From contig JACAXG010000107.1 of assembly GCA_018881555.1 (NCBI GenBank), forward strand, positions 2,349,158 through 2,413,157: a DNA stretch of 64,000 nucleotides, given 5' to 3'. Below the pieces are notes generated by a model. It was not told where the DNA came from, did no database searches, and saw only the letters and a list, made by a program, of their open reading frames with translations. Below, piece after piece: positions 21,401 through 33,400 of this stretch. Position numbers and translations under genes: made by a program. Source of the DNA: Amblyornis subalaris. Lineage: Eukaryota; Chordata; Aves; Passeriformes; Ptilonorhynchidae. Within the stretch, counting starts at the first letter, position 1, and the number at the start of each line of letters is the position of its first letter.

Positions 21401-24400
21401 AAACCCAGCTGTCTCAGCCTCTTCCTCTTTTTCCCCTGCTCCAGCCCCAAAATCAACTTGGTGGCCACCACTGAATTCAATCCAGTTTGTCAACATCTCT
21501 CCTGTACTGGCAAGGCCCAGACCAGACACANTACTCCAGATGTGGAGGGAAATAACCCCTTCCCTCAGCCTGCTGGCCACACTCCTGCCAGCACACAGCC
21601 CTCCCTCTAAGCAATTCCCCTGCTCCCTCCAAACACCTTTCAGACTCAAGAGAAGAAATTTGTGCTGTAACATAAACCATATTTTACTCCCTTACCAGTC
21701 CCAGGATCAGAAACCAAGTTTAGGATCTTCCCGGGCTCTGAGTTGATGTTGAAGCAGATGTTCCTCTGGCTCTTGGGCAGGTGTATGATGAAATGTGGGT
21801 CGTTGTCCACTGAAACACAGGAAACAAANACGTGTGAGGAGCAGGTCAGCACCTGCCCCAGAGGGGAGGGACAAGAAGCCTGAGACACTTTGGTCAGATG
21901 ATTTTGAAGCGCTTTTTGGGACTCCTCACAGTAGGACAAGGGCCCTTTCCACCCTAAAGTAGCTGAGGAAGNTCTCAGATACTCCTCACAAAAGCCCTCA
22001 CACACTTCCTCTTCATATAATTCCCCTCTTTAAGGGAAGGATTTGACATTCCTGGCTTGAGAACTGCCAAANGCAGCAAACCATACTGATGCTGGGTAAA
22101 GACACATCCTGCCTACTAATCCCACTGAGGAATACAATCCAGGGCTTGTTCTCACAGTATGTTTAACACCCTGGCGGGATTGGACCCCTCTGCAAGTCAT
22201 ATATTCTTTAAAGTTTGCCTCAAATGAGACAAACACCTGCACCCATCACTGAAGTCAGCTGCTTCCAGTCTTGTCTTGAAGTGCAAAGCACTGCCCAGCT
22301 CCTGCTGGGTTGTTGAGAACCCTTCTTCTATGCCTAGGAGGAGTTTGAGAGCTCTTTGTNTGATCACTATGTAAATACACACATTGCACACAGAATTACC
22401 GTAGTTACACCGCGTTTATGGGCAGTGGTTCTCACAGCTGCCTTGCTTAAATAGGCACTAAACTGTGGCAAAGGCCCAAGAATTAACAGGATCCATCAGT
22501 CACCGGCACACTCTGAGATTCTNATCTACCACAGAACATTCATCTGCCATTTACAACAGCAGTAACTCCACAATGGCTTTCATCTGTCATTTACAATGGA
22601 GGTAACTTCGCTACTGCAGAGAAGCTGGAGTTGAGCTCAGCGAACAGCCCCAGCCTCAGGGAAGCACACAGCAGCTCATGAGTCACTTAGCTNCTTTAGA
22701 TCCTATTAGGATCCAAAATAGCTTCATCCCTGTAGCTTGCAGCTTACTTTTACNGGTTCATCTATTCAAAGCCAAAATTACTCCGTAAGTTATAAAGAAA
22801 AAGCTTGAGTTGGGAGGGACTTTAAAGACCATCTAGTTCCAACNCCCCCTGCCAGGGACAGCGACACCTTCCACTAGAGCAGGTTGCTCAAATCCCCATG
22901 CAGCCTGGCCTGGAACACTTCNANGGATGGTGACGAGTCATTAGGTGANGAGTGTTGATGTGCCTGGTGNTTCTTTGCCGAGAAATACCGTAGGTTTTAC
23001 CTCTGTTGATGCTCAGAGAGGACACAGGTGGACTCCTTTGCTCAGGCATGAAGCTGACTGGCACAGCTGTGACATTGGCCCAGGCTGGNATCCCTTTGTT
23101 GTTGTTGGGTGCATTTGGAGTTAATCCCAGAGTTCCTGTTAGATGGCAGTCATAATTAGGGTTCTGTAAGTGCTGATATATTTAATAGTGTAACAGTGTG
23201 ATTTTTAGAGCACTGCAGTAGATCAAAGCCTGATGTTGTTATACCAACATAAAGCAAGTGCAACACCATTTACAACAGATTTGTGTAACGAAATAGGGAT
23301 GGATTTACCCCAGTGTCTTCACCATGGAATATGACTTACCAGGGTAGGCAGCTCACCGTAAGTTATTGGTGAAAAAATGGAGCCTGACTTTTTATCTCTT
23401 ATGTATGAGAGCAGCCTCCACTTTACCAAAGCNTCCAATGTAAGGGCTGAAGTGTTCTGCCAAGAAAAAAGCTGAATTTTAAGAATTCAGCATGTGGTAA
23501 AATCTTTGCTGACTTGGGTGCTGAGTTTGGGGTGCCTGAGAAAAGGTGGGACTCTTCCTGCATTCCCTGGTATGACCCACATGAATAAAGGTTGCAAAGA
23601 AGTGAAAGCATTTAATATAACATCTGTGATCATGTTCCCTTGTGCTAGAGCTCTCTCTGCCTTTGCCATGATGGAGGAAAGAAACTCATCCTGTCTCCCC
23701 CTCTTAGTCCATAAAGGAACATGATCTGAAATGATCCATGAAACTTGCTTCGTTTTAATATTCTGAGCTGATATTCACATCTGCTGGCCTCGCTCTGAAG
23801 AGGAGTAAGGGGAAATAGGAGCTGGGGGACAACAGCAGGACACAAGATTGCAAAGGTGCATCTTCTAAATCTCTGTCAGCCTCTTCTTCCTTGTGTCCCT
23901 AATTCAGAGCAGAGGCTGTTTTGACACAAAATGAGAGATACAGTAAAGGGCAGAGCGAGACACTGACCTGGGCAGCAGCCCTTCCTGGGGTCTTTGGGCT
24001 GGTCTGCCAGCATTATCTCATCCTTGTCAGCGTTCTCTATCAGCATGGCTGTGAAGGGGGTGACNATATGATGGTCCAGAGACATCTGCAGGATGGATTT
24101 GGTGATGTTCCTCTTCAAAGCTGCGGTGGGGGCTGCGTTTCTGGGTGGAAACAGAAGCAGAAGGCATGGCCAGCAGCTCTGCAGGGCAGCTGCCGTGGCA
24201 ATTCCACCATGGAGCGGTCACAGAGCCNAGTGGTGTGGCAAGAAGGAAGGGCTGAGAGGATTAACCCTGAACTGCTCCACGGCTCTCTCTCAGGCTCCCT
24301 AAGGCAAATCTCCGTCATTCCATCCCCTCAGCCCCACAGCCAGGCCTGTCTGAGCACATTCTCCTCACCTCTCTGCCATCATCTGGTTGACGGTCAGATA

Positions 24401-27400
24401 GGCCCACAGCTTCCTGGTGAATTCGGGATCTGCATATTTGTCCTTCCTCATGAATCCATCCAGCTCTTCAACGTCTCTCAGGGTTTCCATGACCAGCTCT
24501 GCATTTGCCTGTGCAGTCAGAGAGAGAAAGATAAGGGATGGGGAGGCGGAAGAATGGGGTGCCTTTGAGTTCCCCTCTTGGCTGGGATTAAGGATTCACT
24601 CTGGCTCTGCCCTTGGCCACTTCTAGATCAGAAAGTCCCAGCACCATTGGCCTGGCTGCCACGGAGAGGGAAGGTGTAGCAGGAGTCTCTTTGTGTTAAA
24701 GACGCTTTTGTGACAGTGGATTAAAGTAGTTTAAGGAGCTGTTAACAGCAGCCCAAGAGGGAGCTACCACGTGCCAAAAGAAGAGNCTCTTAACAGAGCT
24801 CTGTAATCCTCCCCTCAGGCTTTTTCATATCCAACTCCACTGAGGAACACCAACCAAATTCTACTTTCTCCCACAGACCCTTGGACTGCACTGTGCTTTN
24901 GTAGGAAAGAATATTGAAGGTGTTTGGGTTTTTTTCCAGCATCTAACAAATGGTAACTCCCAAGCTCTGTAAGAGNGCAGATAATTTGGTTCCTCCTCAG
25001 AAAGAAGGACCTGGATGTAGTATTCCCATCCCACCCCACTCCACCTGGAAGAGTAGACCTGAAAACATGGGGAAAGTCTCATCAGACATAAAAGGGCAGT
25101 GCTAGGACTTGACACTCTTTATTTCCACCAACTTGAACTCCCTGATGGTGGGAAGTTCAGCCACAAAAGGAGCTACCTTAGAGGATCATCCCTGCATCTC
25201 CATGAAGCATAAAGGAAAGTCCATAGTTTTGGTNTGGATTGGATCTTGTTGGTACATTTATTAGAAGGAAGTTCCTCTGTCAGGCTGCAGGGTGCAGGGA
25301 GTGACTGTTCCTGGCTGCATTGAAGCTACCTTAGAGGATCATCCCTGCATCTCCATGAAGCATAAAGGAAAGTCCATAGTTTTGGTCTGGATTGGATCTT
25401 GTTGGTACATTTATTAGAAGGAAGTTCCTCTGTCAGGCTGCAGGGTGCAGGGAGTGACTGTTCCTGGCTGCATTGAAGCTACCTTAGACGATCATCCCTG
25501 CATCTCCAGGAAGCATAAAGGAAAATCCATGGTTTCGGTCTGGATTGGATCTTGTTGGTACATTTATTAGAAGGAAGTTCCTCTGGGCAGGCTGCAGGGT
25601 GCAGGGAGTGACTGTTCCTGGCTGCACTTGAAGCTATTGTGAAATGCTGGACAAACCCCCCGAGTTTCCCCGTGTTCCCACCCAGAACCCAAGCAGACAA
25701 TGCACTCCTCTGGCATTAACCTTCAGCGGGGAGACTGTGCACCTGAGGGAACGGACCAGCCCAAATCCCCGGAGCAGGTATCCCAGGGACACCTTCACTC
25801 ACTGCAGTCGCTGTGACGACGCTCTCCAGGTGCTGCAGGTTGTCCGTGTCGACCTTCCCGGCCACTACGATCTCCGAGCCACCGAAGTAGTTGTGGAAGC
25901 TGCTCTGGGTGACGTCTGACACTGACTCCTGGGGGTAGTTGAACTGAATCTTCTTCAGCAGCGGGGTGGAGACCTGGTTGTAGAAATTCTGAGAGGGAAG
26001 GAGACAGAGAAGTGAGTTTGTTGTAGCTAAAGCGACCCTCTTGCGCGTGCCACTCTTATTGAAAGGACAGCAGGTGACAAAACCTGGAGCTCTAATGAGC
26101 AGGAGGGACTTTCCTCATCACAGAAAATGCAGATTTCTTCATACTTAGATCTTAGTACACTTGCAAGGGGGTACAGCAAGAATATCTGGTCCAAGTCTTG
26201 TCGAAGTCAAAGGATGGTCAGAAGTCCATGGGCTGGGCTCTTCCTAGAGCTAAAAGTCTTGAGCACAGCTGTGTGTGGGCCTGAATCCCTTCTCAGGTTG
26301 GTCAGCTCTTGGCTGCTGTGTAAAACACACAGCTACTTCCCACCTAATTCTTGCACAGATGGTGAAATCAGGGAATAGTAACAGTATAAGGATGCCAGAG
26401 TCTGGCCAGCAAAAATTGCTGCTCATAGATTTGAAGCCAGAGCCTCCTAGAGTTGAAGTTTTTCTTGCTTTGGTTAAATCTGGATTATCATTTAGCATTT
26501 ATATCTAAGCCTTTTGTCACTGGCCTAAAGTAAAATCCAGTCCTTAATTTTAATTGAGAATTATTTTTTTTATAGTTAGGACTTTTTTTATAGACTATTA
26601 ATCCTACACAGGGAGGTAAAGGATGTGTTATAGATACTATTAAAACTGTAACTAGGACCACTTCAGGGGAAATATTATTAACATCTTGCAGGACTCTCCA
26701 CAAGAAGTGATGGGTTTTGTGACCGTCTTGCTGGAGTTAGCCAACTCCACAGCTGGGAACAGAACAGGAGAGTTTCACAGCCAATGGGCCAGAAATGCAC
26801 CTTCATTTGGAGAGAAGTCTCCTGATTCCCAAAAATCCTCTGGGCCATGCCCCTATTGTCGGTTGCGATCCTCTGCAGGAAATCGTAATCTACATCAAAC
26901 CCAATCCCGAGGCAGAAGAGAGAGAATTCATCCTTTATGCTCTGCTTCACGTTCTTCTGGATTGTCGTCAGCTTCAGCTCACCTTGGAGACACAGAAAGG
27001 GTGACATTCACCTGAGCAACAGAAAAGTCTCCATCAAGGTGAGCACATTCCTGCTCTCCCTGTGTCTCTGGTTCTGTCTGAGTATTAGGGAAATCTGGAC
27101 AACAAGCTCAATGCTAAATTTTCATTTTGCAGTGCCTACAGCAACATTTGAGCTCCTCCTGGATGGAGATTAACAAACTGTGTTCACTGAAGACAATTCT
27201 TTTGGACACTTTTTTTGGTATCTGGTATATTTTGTTTGTAAATCCATAGCTCTTAGTAACTTCCTAGGGAGTTTATAATTATAACGTATCTAGACTTCTC
27301 CCAGAATTACTGATTCAAGCTCTCTGCAGACTAAGACATCTCCATTAAGGTTTTACTTTGTTTCTCATACTTAAGATGTTCTCTCTCACCATTGGGACTG

Positions 27401-30400
27401 ATTTTTTTCTTCAGGCTTATTTCTAATGGCAGCCTTTTCAGAGTTGACATCTTGAAGTCGGTGGTAGCTTTGACCTGTACCAAATCAATCCAAATTAAAT
27501 TGCTTTCTACTTTATTTTCCTGATTTTGAAGTTGTGCTTGTGACTGCACAGATCTGTGTTGGCTAAGGTCACAGGAAGAGGAAATTTTGGTAGAATCATA
27601 GAATCATGGAATGGTTTGAGTTGGAAGGAACTTTAAAGATCATCCAGTTCCAACCCCCCTGCCCCAGGCAGGGACATGTTCCACTAAATAAGGTTGCTCA
27701 AAGCCCCAATTTCCCTAAGGCTGTTTTGATTACCTGTCCCACAGGACTTGTACACATCTGTAACTACAAGAAATTCACAACCTGCATAACAACCTGTCCA
27801 CCTTTTAAAGCTTCTGTGCAAATCCCCATGGCACTTCTAGCACTTGGCAAAAGGGCAGCACAAGGCATTGGGAGAAAGATGAACAGAATTTTTTTTAACT
27901 TACTGTCAAAATGTCTAAGTGTTGATTTTCTCAGGCTAATCCCACTGGCCTTTTTTCTCACCCAAAGCAGGATCCTTACCTACTGTTGGGTCTCCATCAG
28001 ACACCAATACAATCATGGAGACTGAGTTTGGGTCCAACATGCCTAAACTTTTGGCTTCATTCAGGATGAAAGTGGCTCGGAGCAGAGCTTCATTGATGTT
28101 TGTGCCTGTCAAAGACACAATGAAGAAAATAAGTTTGATTCTTGTTGAATCTGGATCAGTTTTAAGATTCTAGTGGAATTAACATGGACAAGACCTGAGA
28201 TCAAGGCAGCAAACCCCCTCCTCTGTGATGCTTACGGTACACCTGTCTGCACTCAGGCTCCCTTTTTCATCCCAGGCTGTCATCTTCATGTGGCCTTTCC
28301 ATTCTCCACCAGGCTATCTGCCCTGTTGTCCTTCCCCCTCATTCCTCCACATTAACACTCAACTCTATCACCACCATCACCAGACAACCAAAACACTCCC
28401 TGACAATACAGGGCTGCTCTTCTACCTCTCCTTCCTTGCCTGTCCCTTCTGAAGAGTTTATCCCCATCCATCACAGCTGTGCCGCTCATGCCACCACGTC
28501 TCTGTGATGGGAACTGTGTCATAGTTTTCCTGCTGCATCCTGGCTTCCAGCTCCTCCTGCTTGCTACCCATGGCGTGGACACTCATGAAGGTGCACTTCA
28601 GCTGGGCTGCTGATCCCACCACCTTTTGAGGGGGAGAAGCCCTAATTCCTACGTGACCATTCTCAGGTGCTTCCATGGTTTCTAACACATGAACCACCTT
28701 TGCATCCTTGCTGCCACGTGGATCTCCATCGCTCAGGGTCTAGTCTATGATTTAGAGCCAGTGGAGACCCTGGAGTTGGGCTACTTATGATGTGCCTCGC
28801 AAAGGCATGAGACGGACTTGATCTTTCACGGATATTTGGGATCTGGGAGGCTGGAGGTAGGATAGGTTAAAGGCAGCTGTTCTGTGGTCTATATTCTAGC
28901 TACCTTTTCCAGTAGAAGAAAATGCCATCCCATCCCTTAACAACATAAACTGCAATTCTTGCTCTCCTTTAGGCGTGCTTTTCCTATCTTGGGAATCAGA
29001 CTTGTTTTTTAGGCTGTCTGAAGCACCCATTCCTGTGATATGCAACTTCTATGAGCACCTTGCAATCAAAACCTCATACCCCCGTTGGGATGGATTGTCT
29101 GGATGTACTTCTTAGCATCTTCCACCTGCCCTGGGGTGGCTGAGACCAGATTATCTCTCCAGCACCGGACGTTGTGGTTGAAGTCGATCAGGGAGAACTG
29201 GTCAGCAGCACGGAGCTCGCTCAGTATTGCCTTCATGGCCTCGATGGTCTGAGGAGAGATTTAGGAGAAGATGAGTTTATGCTTCCTGCTTCTGAAAGCC
29301 TCTTCTCAACTTGTGACCACAGCCCAGTAGTAGCCTCCGAGGAATAAGCACATGAGCACTGAAATCCGAATTAGCCTCTGCTATCGAAATCTCTCCTTTT
29401 TCTCTTTTGCACTTCTTGCATAATGTCAAATTTTCACCAAAGAAACAGAAAAATTGCAATTAGGAAGAATAAATTCATGGGGCTCAACTTGTTTAACTCC
29501 TGCTAACACGAAGTGAAGTGAAAGGGAGAAGAATTTGTGGTTCAGGAGAGAGCAACTGCTCGGATCAGCTCAGGAGACTTATCTCTGTCTGCAGTGCTGT
29601 CGTTTCAGGCTGGGTAACATCTCTTTGAAGATGTGTGATTTAAACAAGTGACAATTAGCCTGTATCCCAGTTTTGCAGCGCTGATTTCCCCAAGGAAGCA
29701 ATCTGCCAAGCCTTACTATTGTGCTCTGATGGAAATTCAAATATACCTGGATGATCCCCAGCTAATGTTTGTCTAGTCAGTTCTTCTAAGCCTTCAATGA
29801 CACAGGATATACAATCTCCCAAACTCCTCACTAAGAACTACAGAGTTTTTCCTAATGTATAACATAAATCTCTCCTGCTGCAAATCCATCTGATTCCATC
29901 TTATTCTACCCTGGCTGGGCATGAATGTCAGTTGATGAGTTTCCCTTTCAGAACAATTATTTGCATTTTTTGAGGTTCATTATATTTCTCCAAATATTTT
30001 CTTTTGCAGAAGAAAATATTTTATTTTTAACATTTTTTTCCCCTCTATGGGTTATGTTGTCTAAACAATTCTCACTGCTCTACAGAGGGCTGACTACAAT
30101 TTGTCCATGTTTTGAAAGCAGGGATGTAGTATCCCCACTGAGACTTTCCCAGGATTCAGGAAAGGATGTTAGAGAAAAAGGTTGTCAGAACCTTTGCAAA
30201 ATGTTTTGTGATCTGTCAATTAAAATTTTAATTGAGAGTTAAAATCTGTGTTCTGGTGGCACCAGCTCTTCCTTGCAATGTGGAAAGAGCATTAGAAATA
30301 GAGTAAAATCATGAAGTCTTTGATTCATCAAATATTCTCCAAATTCAGTGAGCTTTTCAATGAAGTAAAGTCTAAAGAATTAAGCTGGAAATTTTACATG

Positions 30401-33400
30401 CCAGAGTGCTACAAAATTGTATGATAAAGCACATGGGAAAAGTTGGCAGGAGGTTCATTTTGCAATAGAGGTCAAACACTTACTTGTTTCATTTTCAGTC
30501 CCCACATCGAGCCACTGACATCTATAACAAATAAAATGTTTTTGGGCAGTGGATCAAGATTTTCCGGAGCAAAGAAGTGAATAAAGTAGCCATTAAAAAT
30601 CTGCAAAAATAAATTTAAAAAATAACAGTGAAGCGAGCTATAGAAAATACTTAAGAAAATTCGAGACAGCAACAGAGCAGAAAATTCTTAATGACCATTT
30701 TCTTAATGACCAATTATTTTTCCTTATTATCTTTTCCTATTCTTCTTTATTGGCCAATTCTAATTTTCAGCTCTGCATGTCTCTGCAGCCTTACACCATT
30801 TTTACTGCACAGTCTTTACTTTTTATCAACGAAAGCAGAGTCTGGTTCTCAGACAACTTCCATGCACTGGCATAGGGAGGAATGAAAAATATTTTAAAAA
30901 AGACTGTTCTGCCTGTAATAATTCAACCTCATAACTCAGCTTCATGTTAACATAAAAACAGTGATGTTCTCGTTGTGTCCTTGTGATGTATTGGTACAAC
31001 GTCCAATGACTCCATGCTCTGATTCAGCATTAAATCACCAGAGCGCTGCCAGGTATAAAGACATTGGCTTTCGGACGTGACAGGAGTCTGCTCCTACTGT
31101 ATGCAAACCCATGTCTTAGCCATAAATTAAATAAATCCATTCTGCCCACTTAAAACCTCTCTGTTCTCTCAATTGGATGCAGAGCTCGTCCGCACGCTTA
31201 TTCTCCCGAAGGATGAAGTTTGGCACAGTTTGCTCAAGGACAGCAATCCCTGTGTTCACGGACCTCTGGCCCCAGCTGAGCAGCCACACTTTACCTCCAG
31301 TTCTCCACCCGTGGTTTCTCTGTTCACGTCGTACTGCACCACGAAGTTTCCGTCCACCGCCGTGGACGAGCACTTGGGGCATTTTCGCTGTTGAGCCATT
31401 GTTGGCTTGAAAGAAACGTGGGCCTTGAAATGAGGGGAGAACGTCAGTCAGCCAGGCGTTGTGTGAGAGGTGGGTGATCGAAACGAAAAGAGTCCACCTC
31501 TTCGTGAAATATCTGATTTCACTTTTCTGCTTTCGTTATTCACACTCTCAGTTTAAGGGGAAAGTGGACTTTGTCACCTCAAAAGAAAAACAGCACTAAG
31601 GTTTGCCTGGATGTGTTGGTTCTGTAGCAGCAACTGTGGCACAAATAACATGACCCATCTACAGCACCAAATACTTCAATTAGAGCTGTGCAAACCATTT
31701 CTAGTAAGAAATATGTTGGTTTATTTAACATTTCCTAGTTGAAACGATCCATAATTTCATCAACATTTTAACAGATTTTTAACTGGCTTTTTTCCCCAAA
31801 AAAGCAAGATCAAAATTTGTCTGTAAATTGAGTCGTAGGAAACATTTTCCTTAGTCATGTGATTGATCATGCAGACTTTATGGCATTTTTTTCTCTATTT
31901 TAACTGGAGAACTTGAAATTTCCTGAGAAGATAAGACATAATATAGACACATAGTACCTCTGAAATAATTTGCTAAACTAGGAATGGGGGTGAATTTGAA
32001 TATCAAGAAACAATACTGCCTGGCATATTATTATGGAAGTAAAGACAGAATTTTCCCACATTTTTGCATGCTTACAGCAGGTATGAAAAAATGCATAGGA
32101 CAAGTGTGAAAACCGAATTTTTCGTGCTTTTTCCAGTTTGTGACTGGTTACCTTTTTCTCTCCCTTGGAGATGGTGGTGATTCCATCAAAATGATCTCCA
32201 AGTGAATTAGGAACATGCACGTAGCGAAGTCCCTGAGGCTCAATGATGCGGACATCCACCTAAAGGCAGGAAGGGAGGACATTTATTATAGAGAGCTGCC
32301 CCATCCCTGGAAGTGTTCGAGGCCAGGTTGGACAGGGCTTGGAGCAACCTGGCCTCGTGAGGAGCAAATGAGTCCTGTCTCCTCTCGTAAACACAGCTGG
32401 GAATCTCCTGAATCAGGAATGACTCACGTCAGAACCGCTTTGGCAAACAAGTTTTGACATATATATACTCCTGGGTAAACTTGCCTTGACTGAAGGAAAA
32501 CAAACGATTTTTGCTATTTATTTGGAACAGTGCTTTTCACAACAACCCCAGCTTCATGAGAGAGTGTCCTGTGAGAGCTGATGATCTCTGACTGTCCTTC
32601 CACAGCCATGGTTTGTCTTAGAATCACAGAATGGTTTGGGTTGGAAGGGATCTTAAAGATCATCCAATTCCAACTCCCGTGCCGTGGGCAGGGATATCTT
32701 CCTGATCTACAGATGAAGTGTCCCACTGTGGCTGCTTTCTCAGTGAGGATTCACCCCTGGGGTCCTGCCTACACATCTCAGCTCTCCTTTACCTCCATGT
32801 GCTTGGCCAGGCGCCCTGGCTTCACAGAGATGACGTGCTCGTAGGAGCTCAGCTTCCTTCGGATCATTTCGTGGTAGTGAAGTTGGAACTGGATCCTCAT
32901 TCCTGGGGGCACATTCACTTCCGTCTGGAAGTTTTCCATATCCAAGGCATTGCTCCTGAAAAGTCAGCTGCGGGGTTATTTTGAGAAAATACAAGGAGAA
33001 GGAAAAGCTTCTTTGCGCTTTGGTTTAGGTTGAGGCTTTTGTATGTCTGATTCTAACCGTGGCCTCTAGCAGGGAGCTGCAGTTGCATTAGTACAGAATG
33101 TTTCAGCAAGCTGAAAGTCCATGACAATTAAATATCAGAGTTGCTGTAACTCCCAGGATTCCCCCTCATCTAGCTCCTCCCGGGATGGGTCACGTCAGTT
33201 CTCCCGTGGATAAGTTCAGTACAAAACCCATATGCCAAAGTCTTTATACCTGACTATTCCAGCAGCTTTGCCTTTGGCTTTTGCTTGAGCATACATTTTC
33301 CTGGCTTCAGATTTTTCCCGAATATGGCTGGTAAATGTGATACCATTGATATCCCTAGGAGAGACAAGCACACTCAGTCTGCAAAAGAAACAACTTTACA

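Noticed and set aside
25171..25636. CRISPR-like direct repeats
   Set aside because: The repeats are contiguous 153-bp units without unique spacers, inside an intron of an animal gene.
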